DNA of 64,000 bases from Ophiura sarsii. Lineage: Eukaryota; Echinodermata; Ophiuroidea; Amphilepidida; Ophiuridae. This document shows positions 33,560 to 45,000 of the stretch, piece after piece (position 1 is the stretch's first letter; the number at the start of each line of letters is the position of its first letter). The notes beneath the pieces are model-generated. The model worked only from the letters and a program-made list of their open reading frames with translations, was not told where the DNA came from and searched no databases. A program made the position numbers and the translations under genes. The stretch is taken from contig CM069459.1 of the NCBI GenBank assembly GCA_035610835.1, forward strand, positions 59,799,817-59,863,816, given 5' to 3'.

Positions 33560-33764
33560 CAGTAGCGTAACTAGGTCTTCAATTTGGAGGGGAAGGGGGC
33601 ATCAGGGGGGGGGGCTAGCCATCTGGCAGGGCGTGGTGGGGGGGGGGAGCTTTAACCATTTTTTTTGTATATATACACATAGAGTTTGTCATTTCATTCA
33701 GGGAGGGGCAAGCCTTTTGACAAGGGGGGAAATGCCCCCCTGTCCCCCTTTAGTTACGCCCCTG
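33560..33764. mobile_element. hAT-like MITE of the CAGTGGCGTAGCT group
   Basis: CAGTAGCGTAACTAGG at the left and TAGTTACGCCCCTG at the right, with poly-G patches inside, as in the copies at 16468 and 57806. No clean 8-bp duplication was found, so one flank may be mutated. Confidence 0.7.
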
Positions 33765-34079
33765 TACCCCCACATCCTCACCCGTGCCAAGCAACAAATC
33801 CACTGAAATCAATGTGCAATTCTACCCTAAACCCTTACACTTTCCACCATTTTTAAACATTTATATCCCCCATGGACAGTAGAACACCTGATGGCAAAAT
33901 AGCTGTAATCCATGCACCTCAAATGACCAAATTTCCTGGCATAACCATTTTTTCTTGCTGATTAGCCGACCGATATGATTTTGACACCAACATAACTGGA
34001 CCAGATTATATTTCTTATTTCTAATGCTAGCTGCCATAGAGCAACTACATAGCTAGGTATTCCATCAGTCAGTCAGTCA
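33765..34079. other. 3' flank of the TMEM47-like gene
   Basis: Downstream of the stop codon on the - strand and likely partly 3' UTR. No poly(A) signal could be assigned with confidence. Confidence 0.4.
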
Positions 34080-34285
34080 TCACTCGTAGTACGTCTTCTC
34101 GCTGTAATATATCTCCTGTTTGTCAGGGGCAAAGATGAGCAGTATCCCGGCAACAACCTGCAGTAGGAAGACACCCCATCCCATACCGTAGCCCCATCCC
34201 AACTCCCAGTGTCTCCTGCCGATCACAATGTCTTCTTGAATGGCTTTGGCAGGAAACACGGCTAGGGCGACCACTTGGCATAGAC
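34080..34285 (-). CDS. TMEM47: TMEM47-like membrane protein, coding exon 3 (last)
   Basis: The last exon of a 208-residue four-pass protein, read from 34285 to the TGA at 34080. It begins in phase 1 after the acceptor GTGCTCATACAG. It encodes the end of TM3 (GLCQVVALAVFP), the second extracellular loop with W167 and the phrase LGWGYGMGWG (169-178), TM4 (VFLLQVVAGILLIFAP) and a short tyrosine-rich tail ending SEKTYYE. The WGYG..WG block before TM4 and the tyrosine-rich tail are what I know of TMEM47, a junction-associated claudin-superfamily protein related to worm VAB-9. PERP or another PMP22/claudin-family member is the main alternative. Confidence 0.87.
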
Positions 34286-34591
34286 CTGTATGAGCACACA
34301 GAAATAATTGGAATGATTGAAATATTGAAATATTGAAATATTGAAATAAGAAAATAAAAGAAAGGAACAAATATTGAATGTATGACACATCTATTAAAAA
34401 TATCACTTGGGCAATAAGGGAGTAATTCTGTTATACCCTTCACAGAGGTATTCATAGTGCATGATTTTTAAGAACGACGCATACTACCGATGTTGGTGTG
34501 TAGGGTATAACAGAATTATGCCGCAACAAGAAAAGAAGTTCTGTCTCACATACATTTGTGAAAATAGTTATGCGATATGCATGTGTGTTTT

Positions 34592-34869
34592 TTAACCCTA
34601 ACACTCTTGAGTACTACAAATTACTATGATGCGGTGTGCTTGTGTCACCCGGCTCGGCAGTTTTTCGATGAAATAATGGCCCCAGGGTATATACATGGCG
34701 GATTATATTCCGGCGGATTATATTCCGGCGGAATATACTCCGCCATGTATAGTTTCCCCCAATGGCCTAGCGGTAGATTGTCTGCCTCTGAACCCAGATG
34801 TCCGGGGTTCGAGCCTCGGGGGCGTGGGGGCACTTTTCCCCCTCGCTATTTTTTTTGGGTTAGGGTTAA
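34592..34869. mobile_element. TTAACCC-type element with tRNA-like core, copy 3
   Basis: It begins TTAACCCTAACACTC and ends GGGTTAGGGTTAA. It includes the GGGTATATACATGG phrase shared with copies 1 and 2 and three GCGGATTATATTCC-type repeats at 34698-34746. It lies in intron 2 of the TMEM47-like gene. Confidence 0.75.
34758..34830 (+). other. tRNA-Gln(CTG)-like segment
   Basis: TGGCCTAGCGGTAGA (A-box, 34763-34777), TCTGCCTCTGAACCCAGATG (anticodon arm, CTG in the loop) and GGGGTTCGAGCCTC (B-box about 34806-34816) keep tRNA order and spacing. C-runs and G-runs at the two ends could pair as an acceptor stem. It lies inside a repeat element, so it is more likely a retroposon promoter than a working tRNA gene. 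Confidence 0.55.
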
Positions 34870-34951
34870 TATTGGTTGATCGGTACATGACTGACAGCTC
34901 GTGACTTAAGTGATGACACACAATTTCCGTCGGTCAGCAGCCAATCGATTA

Positions 34952-35140
34952 TAGGTCAATAAATGCGTATGTTTTGTTTCGAGAGAAATTAGACAAATCA
35001 ATGCACGCGCGCTGATGTTGATGTGTGAATAATGGCACGACCCCGAAGGGGGAGTGCTATTGTGAGCATATCAACATTTGCGCAAGTGCATTGATTTTTC
35101 TAATTTTTCGAGAAACAAAACATACGCATGCATTGACCTA
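34952..35140. mobile_element. MITE with TAGGTCAATAAATGCG ends
   Basis: TAGGTCAATAAATGCGTATG, then TTTTGTTTCGAG, is mirrored by CTCGAGAAACAAAACATACG-like sequence and GCATTGACCTA. The arms run about 85 bp around a GAAGGGGGAG centre, with probable TA target. Confidence 0.82.
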
Positions 35141-35620
35141 ATTCATACACGACACTATACAAATAAATATTCACAATTTAAGCATAATTTTGATCTATTA
35201 AAACGACTAAATATACTTGAAAAAGTTTGCTAACACCCGCAGTGAAAATCGGCGAAACCGCGGTCTTGAACAACGAATCATAACAAAACGCGCACTGCGT
35301 GATTTGAACGGCGCACACGCGGAGTGCAGGTGGACACTTTCAATGCACTCCGCGTATTTGTAATTCCTGCTTCCTGATTGGTTCAACACTACATAGAGTG
35401 TATGAATAAATGATAGAAGTAGGTTGCCCAACCAGAGTTTAAATTCTGTCAAACCATCTTGATTTTGGCCGGCCTGGTCTGTGTGCACCCTCAATCTTGC
35501 CCTGCATAATCACCTTCTCTAGACAGTTTCCATGGCGTCTAGCAATATGACCGAATTAAGAGAGAGTTTGGGAATTTATCAGTCTAAGTAACAGCTATGC
35601 TAAATGCGGATTTTTTTGTG
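35141..35620. other. intron sequence, no recognised feature
   Basis: Within intron 2 of the TMEM47-like gene. A short inverted CGCGGAGTGCA / TGCACTCCGCG pair lies at about 35318-35352. No gene. Confidence 0.45.
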
Positions 35621-35631
35621 TTTTTGGCCCC

Positions 35632-35772
35632 CTTCCCACCCCCCCCCCCCCCCTTTTCGGACAACTTAAAATAAACCACCCAACAAATTGGTCTCAAGGT
35701 TATGCGGCAAAAGCGATTCCACATACTTATGCGCGCCGAGCATGAGAGACAGATCTCTTTTTTTCTTGGCCC
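35632..35772. mobile_element. fragment of the AAGACAAAAAGAAAGATCTG family
   Basis: GTTATGCGGCAAAAGCG and GAGAGACAGATCTCTTTTTT with TCTTGGCC match, in inverted orientation, the element at 51332-51632. A poly-C run (35639-35653) lies at its edge. Confidence 0.6.
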
Positions 35773-36168
35773 AATCACAACACTGAACAATATTAAATAG
35801 ACAAAATTCCAGTCTGGACTAGTTTCTGCAATTTGCACAATTACAAATGATCACAAACAATTACATAAAATATTTGTTCCCCACCTACCAGACCACATGT
35901 TCACCAATGTAATTGGCAACATTTCATTCTTTTTGTGAGGCCTATACTATTGCTTCCAATGACCACGGGGAGTAAATGTCTGATGAAATAAATTGGTGGA
36001 CGGACAATACTGCATCCTTTGCCCTAAGAAGCAGGCTGCTATCAATTTTCAACAATAAAAACAGAAATTATGATCCACCGTATCCAAACAGTTGTGCAAA
36101 ATCAAAAACATATAAAATCTTCCCTAAGCTCTTGTATCTATGTAAAGGATAACAAAACTGTAATTGTT
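35773..36168. other. intron sequence, no recognised feature
   Basis: Nothing supported. Confidence 0.5.
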
Positions 36169-36617
36169 TTAACCCTTTCCACGTGGCAGGCGGCTGCAGA
36201 CGACATTCCAAAATTTCACAAAATGTTTCAAAAATGGCAAAATTATTGAATTTCATTACCATATTTGGAATCACTATGAGATATGCATTGAAATATGTAC
36301 AAACATGCCTAGTATTGGTTCAGTAATCCTTTGAGAGTTGGGAAAGATTTCTGAAAAATATGTTTTGCACATGGTAAAAGTAATAACCGCGTCCACTACC
36401 ATATATCCAACACAGATATTTCAGATACCTTTTCCAATTTTCAAAGTCTATCTCAAGGATTACTGACCCAATACTAGGGATGTTTGTACTTATTTCGATG
36501 CATTTCTCATGGTGATTCAAAAAAGCGTAATGAAGTTCAATAATTTTGACATTTTTGAATCATTTTGTGACATTTTGGAATGTCGTCTGCAAAACGCCTG
36601 CCGTGTGGAAAGTGTTG
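36169..36617. mobile_element. two head-to-head TTAACACTTTCC-type copies
   Basis: 36169-36392 (TTAACCCTTTCCACGTGGCA to ATAACCGCG) and 36393-36617 (to GCCGTGTGGAAAGTGTTGA) are inverted halves of the family at 17642-17888. Together they form a larger palindrome. GGCTGCAGACGACATTCC and its mirror, GGAATGTCGTCTGCAAAACG, mark the two outer ends. Confidence 0.78.
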
Positions 36618-36936
36618 AGCAAGTCACATCGTGAACAGATCTAGAATGAATCCTGCAGGTATTATAACGCAACCTATCACATCAGTAATACAATAGAGAA
36701 AAAGGTCATCCCAGGGGCCTGTCAATTGAGTTTTCTGGAATGATGAATATCATCGCTCGCCCGTGGATATAAGAGCACTACAAAACAAGACAAAACATAT
36801 AAATAAGTAGGGACTATCAAGAGATGTAGATACACTGTAGAGGACATTTTAGCACTACATTAAATTTTGCTTTTTTTTGGCGCAACATAAGTGTTGCAAA
36901 AATAGAATTTGAAGATTCTGAAGTTTTAGAATATTT
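36618..36936. other. intron sequence, no recognised feature
   Basis: Nothing supported. Confidence 0.5.
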
Positions 36937-37206
36937 ATATCGAGGGTTTAGTGCAACAAAGTCCTATCTGCAATGGCTGCCATTTATAAGATAGGGTTTT
37001 CACAAGGGCATATCTTTAAGTACCCTTAATATATAACATGTGGCAGCTATTGTGGCCTTTTCACATAACTAAGATGTAAATGGAAAAATATCCTATCTGC
37101 TATAGCTCCCCTGTGTGACTTTTAGTTTATATCAAGGGGTCTGTCACATATAATAACATCTGGCAGCTATTGCAGATGGACCCTTGTTGCTCTAAACCCT
37201 CAATAT
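36937..37206. mobile_element. MITE with ATCGAGGGTTTAG ends
   Basis: ATATCGAGGGTTTAGTGCAA and AAAGTCCTATCTGCAATGGC are mirrored by GCTATTGCAGATGGACCC and TTGTTGCTCTAAACCCTCAA. Confidence 0.75.
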
Positions 37207-37446
37207 GTACAAAAAACACAAAATTGGTTGGTACTTTGCAGAAGACCAAAACACACCTATGCCTCCGAAAACAATACTTACATTGTAACTGTTACGGTCG
37301 TCTTATTCACAAATTCGACATAATGTATTTCCAGGGCTCAAAAAAAGGTCTTTTATTACAACGGCTATTTTATTTTTATCTGATTTTCGTCAACAAAAGT
37401 AACACTGGTGTGTACATCTTGCCACATTTTGAGGCTAATTATTATC

Positions 37447-37697
37447 GCCCTGCAGCCAGACTTGGAAATAGCACCCACCCTTCTGACCATAGCGGGAAAC
37501 TTTTGCGTCGGACGGGTGACGATACAAAAGTACTCGCCCGACTGGTGGGTAAATTTTTTTCGAGCTCACAGTGTAAAAGTGTATGTGTTACTCTGGATAG
37601 TCTTAGGATAGTGGAATATTTGTTGGACAGGTATTTTATATGAGTTATCTGCCCGACTGGCTGGCATGGTTGAAAAAAATCTGAAGTTCCAGCCCTG
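37447..37697. repeat. dispersed repeat, CCAGTTGGGCAGGTAA type, inverted
   Basis: GCCCGACTGGTGGGTAAATT, CACAGTGTAAAAGTG and GCCCGACTGGCTGGCATGG followed by CTGAAGTTCCAGCCCTG are the reverse of the copies at 27488-27715 and 38436-38640. The 157-residue open frame across it is not a gene. Confidence 0.65.
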
Positions 37698-38071
37698 AAA
37701 ACATATTGCTAAAATTGTGCACGGTTACTAGTATTACAGTTTCATAGAGTTTGCGTAAGGAAAAATGGCTACGTGTATCCATTTCTAAGTAAAGCAAGGA
37801 AAATAAAGCAAAAATATATGCGAAAAATGTAGAGCTTGTCTACTCCAAGAATCTGTCAACAAACACAATGTAGTTTTCACCTGGGACACCTATACCATCA
37901 ACTGCGGAAAGATGCTTCAAGGCCCCAGGCTAAATATACAGACTGTCATCTATTATACACTAGTTCAGGACAGATTTGTAAAATGTAAAAGCTCCTCATA
38001 TTTTCAGCGAATCGGTCTACTTCCACAGCAGCCTAAATGTTTTTCCCAATGTTCATAAGGACACCAGCTTC
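37698..38071. other. intron sequence, no recognised feature
   Basis: Nothing supported. Confidence 0.5.
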
Positions 38072-38424
38072 TAAGGCCAAAAAAAGAAGTTGTGTTGCCC
38101 TCAGCGACCGACCCTAAAATCGTAAAAACTAGGGTTGCATTTTTAATTTATTTTTTAGATTCAAATTTGATTAAAAGTGTCTAAATGTTACTATTTCTTG
38201 CTTGAAATGAATAAATAAGCCTGAATAAAATAAGCCTGAATAAATGTTTTTTTAGACTATTGTCACACTAGAAACATTAGTTAAATTGACATATGGGCAT
38301 ATACCAATGTTGTCTTGACATAAACCATATATTTTTCAGCCCCCCAAAAAAAGATTTCTGACTGACCGACCCAAATTTAAATTTTTGGCACTTGAGGGCA
38401 ACACAACATTTTTTTTGTGCCTAA
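38072..38424. mobile_element. AAGGCC-type MITE, copy C
   Basis: TAAGGCCAAAAAAAGAAGTT and GTGTTGCCCTCAGCGACCGA at the left are mirrored by GACTGACCGACCC, CTTGAGGGCAACACAAC and TTGTGCCTAA at the right. It contains an 18-bp local duplication (AATAAGCCTGAATAAA...). Confidence 0.85.
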
Positions 38425-38435
38425 TTGTGGGCAGT

Positions 38436-38640
38436 GCTGGAACTTCAGTCGGGCAGGTAACTCACAAAAATAAATGCACGATAGAAATTCCACCAGCCAG
38501 TGTAACTAACTTACACTGTGAGTTTGAATCTTTTTACCCGCCAGGCGGTCGGGTACTCTTGCATCTTCAACTGCCCGACATTCACCTTGTATATGACATC
38601 TCTGAATTGTGTTCACCATGTAAAATACAGCACCCACTTG
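38436..38640. repeat. dispersed repeat, CCAGTTGGGCAGGTAA type
   Basis: GTGCTGGAACTTCAGTCGGG, GGCAGGTAACTCACAAAAAT, TTACACTGTGAGTTTGAATC and TTTACCCGCCAGGCGGTCGG match 27488-27715. Confidence 0.65.
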
Positions 38641-38696
38641 TGACTTGTCACATCAAAACACCTCTCTTGTTGGTATTTCTACTTTCTACTTTCTAG

Positions 38697-38959
38697 ATAT
38701 GTGACGCGATCAAGATGAATGAGTCGGATGTCGACCCTGATCGAAAATGAGTTTTTAATAAAGTTTTAAAGAAGACACCTAGAGCTTTCAGAAACTGAAA
38801 ACCCCATGTCGATACAACGTTTTGTTCCAAAGTTATGTCAAATTGTATACATGAATTTCCATCAAAACTTAAGTAAGCCGCCATTTTGAATTGGCCATAT
38901 CTCAATTTGGGATTCCCCGACATCCGACTCATTCCTCTTCCCTTGATCGCGTCACATAT
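38697..38959. mobile_element. MITE with ATATGTGACGCGATCAAG ends
   Basis: ATATGTGACGCGATCAAGAT, then GAATGAGTCGGATGTCG, is mirrored by CGACATCCGACTCATTCCTC, then CTTGATCGCGTCACATAT. The terminal repeat is about 38 bp long. Confidence 0.88.
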
Positions 38960-39218
38960 GAAGTAAAATGTCTTGAAAAATATAAAGACATTCTATTCAT
39001 CATATTTCCTGATTCTTAAGGCTCAATTTCAATTACATGTATATGAGAAATCAATTTAAAGCTTGATTTTCTCATGTTTTGATGATGTTAAAATCAGACA
39101 TTGGATGAAAGACCCCAAGAGGTACAGTATGTTTTGATGTGACGGCTCACATTTAAAGTGAATGTGAGAATTCTGTTGACACTGTGTCCCAACAAATCTA
39201 CTTGTCTTATCTTTTCTC

Positions 39219-39503
39219 CGGGGGTGGGTACTTAGTGGATTTGAGGTTACGGGGATGTGCCGCCAAATAGCTAAATGAATGAGCCCTTTTCATAGCTATT
39301 TTTTTGGTAAATGTATGGGTCTAAAATCCTTAAATTTGCTGTTTTTCACAGAAATGATAGCAAAATATGTCAAATATGTAGGAAAATTATGGGTCTTTGG
39401 TAAATATATGGGTCCATTTCCCCCGAAAATTGGTAAATGTTTGGGTTAATTTTCATTTTGTTGGCGACACATCCCTACCAAAAAAGTATCTGAGTACCCC
39501 ACC
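39219..39503. mobile_element. GGGGTACTCAGATA-type MITE, complete copy
   Basis: GGGTGGGTACTTAGTGG and GGGGATGTGCCGCCAAATA at the left are mirrored by TTGGCGACACATCCCTACC and AAAGTATCTGAGTACCCC. Fragments lie at 2787, 18035 and 21003, and a nested copy at 50285-50896. Confidence 0.8.
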
Positions 39504-39539
39504 CCCCCCCCCACCCCCCACCACGGGTCTTTTACTCAC

Positions 39540-39683
39540 CAGCAAATAATATAAGTGCGCCTCCTATTTGATAGAAGTTTGAGAATGCTTTCCCCTTGAC
39601 TTGTGCTACTACTGCAAACAGTACACCGACCAGGGTCAGGATTAGAGCTACAACCTCAAATGCTTGGCAAGTATGCAACCAGG
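39540..39683 (-). CDS. TMEM47: TMEM47-like membrane protein, coding exon 2
   Basis: 144 nt, phase 1 at both ends, between an acceptor (CTTTTCTTCTACAG at 39684-39697) and a GTGAGT donor. It encodes PWLHTCQAFEVVALILTLVG (residues 93-112) and continues VLFAVVAQVKGKAFSNFYQI, then GGALILFA. That is the end of the first extracellular loop, TM2 (about 103-119), a basic cytosolic turn (QVKGK) and the start of TM3. Introns of 15.35 kb and 5.25 kb flank it, both packed with mobile elements. Confidence 0.87.
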
Positions 39684-41143
39684 CTGTAGAAGAAAAGAAG
39701 ACAAAAAAGATGAAATTTAAGTAAAATTGTTATCTCACAAAATCTAGCAAGATGACTTTTTCTACTATTTATACAAAACCAGATATGGCGGAGGAGTAGC
39801 ATTTGGTCAGTGGTCAGTGGTCACTCAAAGATGGGGGGGGGGGGGGGGGGGGGGAGGGGGGGGGGGGGTCAGACAGTGAAAGTTAATATGTGCAGCCCTT
39901 ATACATGTAAGTACCTTTCCCAGTTCTCCCTCTTTTATTTCTCTCTCTTCCCTACACCTTCCAGTGGATCGAAATAAGTGTATACATGTAGCGCTACCAA
40001 AATGCTCCTCAATCCTCATTTTTTGCTACACAATTTTGGAAATGTGCAGCCATTGCTTCCATTTCCCCTAGGGGTTACAATTTAATACAAAAATATATTT
40101 ATAATTTGGTGACCAGGTTGAAAACCTTTGACTTAGTAGTACATGTGTTCCCGTTTTCTCAATCGATTCATGGATATGCACACAAATAAATCACCATGGA
40201 CAAAATCAATCAAAGCTTGCCCGGGCGTGCTTACACACAACTCTGTTAATTTTTGACCGACTACGAGTTGTGTTTGTTCAGGGATCCTTCCATAAACATA
40301 ACAAGGAATTCAGTAGTAATGCTTTAGATGCAAGCTACTTTCAGATTGTGGTTACTCGCAGGCGTATAACTTACGTGAACAGACATAAGAATTTCACAAA
40401 TATTTTGTTATTCTGATCGTGTGCCCACACACCACACATTTTACTCATATCGCTACACCGCGTAACTTACGCCGATCATCAGCGGCCGAAGTAAATGTTG
40501 AGTATTTATGATTGAAACTCCGCAAAGAATCTTCAAAATCACTTATCAATCAAAATGGATCCTCTTTGAGTTTTCGTGTGCTCATATTTTCCCTCATGTT
40601 TGGATGTTAAAGTTACGGGTTATGCATCAAAAATGTAAAAAATGCACGACTAGGTTGCCCTTTTCGATGTTTACACAGTTCTTATTTAATTGTCAAAACC
40701 ATAATTTGTCATTAAAAACTAAATAAGGTCTAGAATAAAGTAAACATTTCCACAGTAAATGTAGTTAGTTAATTTTTTGGTAAATATGCAGTATTATTTA
40801 AATTTAGATGTTTGCTTTTTTGTGCGCTTTTGCGCTATAGAGCATTTTCCTAGAATGATAGATCTTCTCAACTCTCATCATGAGTGGGACAACTGCCTAC
40901 AGACATCCGTGAAAGGTTAGACTTTCAGCAAGACAGAGTTCAGTGTAACAATATATTTACTAATTGAGCAAGATTTGTACTGTAGACTAGGTTGTGTGTT
41001 GCATTCAACGCATGAGCCCTTGTAATCTAGTCTATCCCCAAGTCTGTCATCAATAGACAATTATCAAGACAAAATAGAATCTATGATATCAGTGAGAGGA
41101 AAGCACTCACTCCATAAGATAAAATCAGGACACATAGCAGACA
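39684..41143. other. intron 1 sequence with a poly-G run
   Basis: A nearly pure G tract lies at 39833-39868 in this part of the TMEM47-like first intron. No exon was recognised. The 72-residue frame at 40508-40726 is unassigned. Confidence 0.5.
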
Positions 41144-41285
41144 TTAAGGGGGACTTAAGGACCTTTTTTTTAAAATTGTGTGAGTGCTGTAATTATTAAA
41201 CTATGACTCGCATGTATATAAAAGTATACATTTTTCGAAAGGAAATGGATCAGAGAATCCAAATTTAGCATCAATTTTGACCAAT
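41144..41285. mobile_element. half copy of the 723-bp foldback element
   Basis: TTAAGGGGGACTTAAGGACC, GTGTGAGTGCTGTAATTATT and TCAGAGAATCCAAATTTAGC follow one arm of 29765-30487. The match stops near TTTTGACCAA, and the palindromic partner is absent. Confidence 0.85.
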
Positions 41286-42066
41286 TTTTTGTTGTTGTTT
41301 GTTTCATGTTTGTGGTTGAAAGTGTTGAAACTGATGTCACCAATATGTTGCCCGTTTGACTGGCACTGGCATTTTACTGGTTTTACGCACAATACACCCA
41401 ATATTGCTTTTATCCATTATGAATTACAACCATGTTGTTTGTTTATTCACCTTCCTGGAGGATGGAGGTGATTTAAGTCCGAAAAAATACAAGATTTGCT
41501 ACATTTTAAAAGGAAAAGATGCAAAATAATTTAAGATAAAATCAAATAATCTACTATTTTGCCATTTTAGATTTTTGGACGAGGGCGGTTAACAGGAAAC
41601 TCAAAATCAATTGTGAAGGGCCTTAACACAAATGATTGTATGCTGCTAAATGGGTCGCATTGTAATTTACGTACATGTACTGTTTGGTAATTTCCCCTAT
41701 TCAAGGATAGAATAGAAGTGGGTTTGAAGAGATGCAACCTTTTATGAACTTTGCTTTTTTACATGGGATCAATTATATTAAACAGGTTTTTTCCCCCTGC
41801 ACCTTAAACACAATTCATTATACATGTATGGTGACATGCTGATGGGTCGAATTTGTAATTTAGACTTTAGACTGTTTGGTAATGATTAACAACAATAATT
41901 TCCCCTATTCAAGGATAGAAGCGGGTTTGTGGAGATGTGCAGTTTTTAATGTGAACTCTTTTACATGGATCAATTATATTATTCCTCCAACATTTCTGTT
42001 ATTTGTTTTCTGAACACTACTGAATTGTCACCCCAACGCCCCTCCAAATAAATGACAATACTTGTT
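41286..42066. other. intron sequence with a diverged local repeat
   Basis: CCCCTATTCAAGGATAGAA...GCGGGTTTG occurs twice (about 41695 and 41902), about 207 bp apart. Nothing else recognised. Confidence 0.5.
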
Positions 42067-45000
42067 TTAGGCCACAAAAAAAAAAGTTGACTTGCCCTTT
42101 CAGAGCCAGAGTCTGGGTCGGACGGTCGGATTTTTTTAAATTTAAATTTAAACAGGGAGATACTGAGGCTGATCGGTTAAAGGTTAACATGGTTATGAAA
42201 AAATAAATTTCTGATTTTGATATTGATAGGTACCTCACAATGTTGGACAATATCTAGGCTATCTGAAACTGCATTTAAAAAAAATTAAAATGTAATACGT
42301 TCGCGGAACAGTCCATTATTGTCCAAGGGGTGAAAACAAGATGCGTCACGGACGGACATTTTAGTTCAAGTTCATCATGCTATATTTTTATGTTAATGTA
42401 ACATTTTCAGAGTTTTGTGATGTAATATTGATAGCTGACACACTTTTCCATCAAATAAGTAAATATTTGGGAAAAAAGTTCTGGGGAAGTTATATCGCTA
42501 GACTTGCGTTAACATTTTAATGTTTTGCTGTCCGTCCGTGACACAAAAAAAGTTTAAAAATTTTTAAACTAATTTCAAGGACAAAGTAAAAAAATAAAAC
42601 ATAGTGAAGTATCTCCCTTATATGTATTCTTTCCCATGCAGGAGTATTACTTAATTAGGGCAGGCATAAATTAGTTAAATCTTTAATTAAAAGTTGTCAC
42701 GGACGGACACAAATTTTGTCACGGACGGACACTGTTAGCTACTGTTCAGTTCTGAGCACACAAGCAAAGCTGAATACCACCCCTCTTACCATTAAATGAA
42801 CTAGTCCATACAGGTATGCCCTTTATGCAAATGAGTAGGTTTGCTACAGCAGTGAGCACATGTTATGATGCTCACCAGGTGCACTGTAAAATTACTTGAA
42901 GTCAAATGAAGTCATTTGCTTATTTGCCCATTTGTGAACCCTCAGCAGATCTTCTTTGGTGAATCTGTAGTATAGCTTGCGCTTGTTAACCTTACTGCCT
43001 GCACATGCCGAAATAATGCTTGCAAATAAAAGGGGTAGCATGAGATCAGTTAAAAGACACTGTTTAAAATTGCCCCATATAATAAGTGTATGTGAAATAA
43101 AAGCAAGTAACAGCATTGAAATCAGAAAGTATCATTGGAGATCCTGGTTAGCACACATTTAATTTTAAGCTTCGCACTATCAAAAGTTGCAGGCTTTTTC
43201 TTCATGAAACTTTGAAAAACTCAAAACACGGTTGGATGCCTACATGTATCCATTATCACTAACCTTTAATTACACAATTAATTGAACAAAAACTTATCAA
43301 AGAAGGGTCAAAATTGTTTTAAAAAGTTGTATCACAGCATACAGTCTTTTACACAATTAATCGAACAAAATTTATCAAAGGGTCAAAATTGTTTTACAAA
43401 GTTGTATCACAGCATACGGTCTATTTATATGATGCAGCAGGTCTATCTCTTGCCATTTATGGTAAGAGGGGCAGGATTCAGTTTGGCATTTGTACTCGGA
43501 ACTGAATAATGTCTGTCCGTGACAAAATTTGTGTCTGTCCGTGACAACTTTTAATCACTGATTTAACTTATTTATTGATGCCATTGTTAAGTTTCATTTC
43601 TACATGAGAAAGGGAGTATATAGGGGAGATAGCTCACTATGTTTTTATTTTTTCTCTCTTTCCTTGAAAAAAGTTGTAAAACTTTAAATCTTTTTTTGCG
43701 TCACGGACGGACAGCTCTGCATCAAAAAGTTATCACAAGGGCAGGGTAATTACTTCCCAGAACTTTTTTTCTAAAATACATTTCTTATTTATTCTATCTT
43801 TAATTAAAAAAATTGAAAATGTTTCATTAACATAAAATATGGCAAGGTCAACTTCTACTAAGAATGTCTGTCCATGACGTATCTTGTTTCTACCCCTTGG
43901 GCAATAATGGACTGTTCCGAAAACTTTTCCGCATTTTTTCTTCTTTTCGAATGCAGTTTCAGTTAGCCAAGATGTTGTCCAATATTGTGAGGTACATTTC
44001 AATATCAATATCAAAAATGATTTTTTTTTCACACCAATGTGAACCTTGAACTGATCACCCTCTGCTATCAAAGTGCCAAATTCTGCAACCTTTGAATATA
44101 ACCATCACACTGGTTTTGGTATCTTGTGATCCTTTTTAATTACTAAGACTGAAAAATGATGACATACAATTTTTCTTATTATTTTGTAAGTATTTGATAC
44201 CATTTTGTCATGTAAATAAGTGGCAATTTCAAAGTTCTTCTTACTGTGTCCGTCCGTGACGCTAACAAATTTCCGTCTGTGACACAGTTTGTTACAGGTC
44301 TACCCTTCTCCTGTAAAAAATAAATTTGTTTTCAAATGCTGTGTATCAAACCATGTATCTCACTTACTATTTGACCTGGAAAGCTTGAGGAATATGGAAT
44401 TGTTTAAATAGAAATTAAGAAGAAGTACTAAAGGTCCGGAGAACCCTATTTCTATCTTGTCCGTAGTGTTGGAAAAAGACTAATATCTTGACTGCTTTTT
44501 ATTACTAAGACTGAAAATTCATGACTTAACATTTTTCTTACTATTTTGTAAGTATTTTATACAATTTTTTCATACTAAAAGTGTAAATAATTGGCAATTT
44601 CAAAGTTTTTTATGTAGTTAACATTTGTGTCCGTCCGTGACGCTCAAAAATGTCCGTCCGTGACAAAGTTTATTACCCTACCCCTGTAAAAAATAAGAAA
44701 TATTTTCAAATGCTGTGTAGATATTCAAACCATGTATCTTACTTACTATTTGACCTGGAAAGCATTGGGGAATATGGAGTTGACTAGATAGAAATTAAAA
44801 AGAAGCACTAAAAGGTAGAGATCCCTATTTCTATCTAGTCCGTCCGTGACACAAACATTTCCGTCGTTCTATTTTTAGTAACAAACCACACCTTATTTTT
44901 TTGTGTGTATTTCAATAAAGTTGATGATTCTCTATAACATTAAACATAAAAAGTTGAATAAATGTCAGTAGTTACTTTTTACAAACTGTTTTTCGCTCAT

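Noticed and set aside
37170..37643. 157-codon + strand frame
   Set aside because: It crosses the end of a MITE and a dispersed repeat shared with 27488 and 38436. No domain or conserved motif.
43733..44071. 112-codon - strand frame as a transposase remnant of the 14-mer element
   Set aside because: No catalytic motif or recognisable domain, and it spans the imperfect inverted arm and motif copies.
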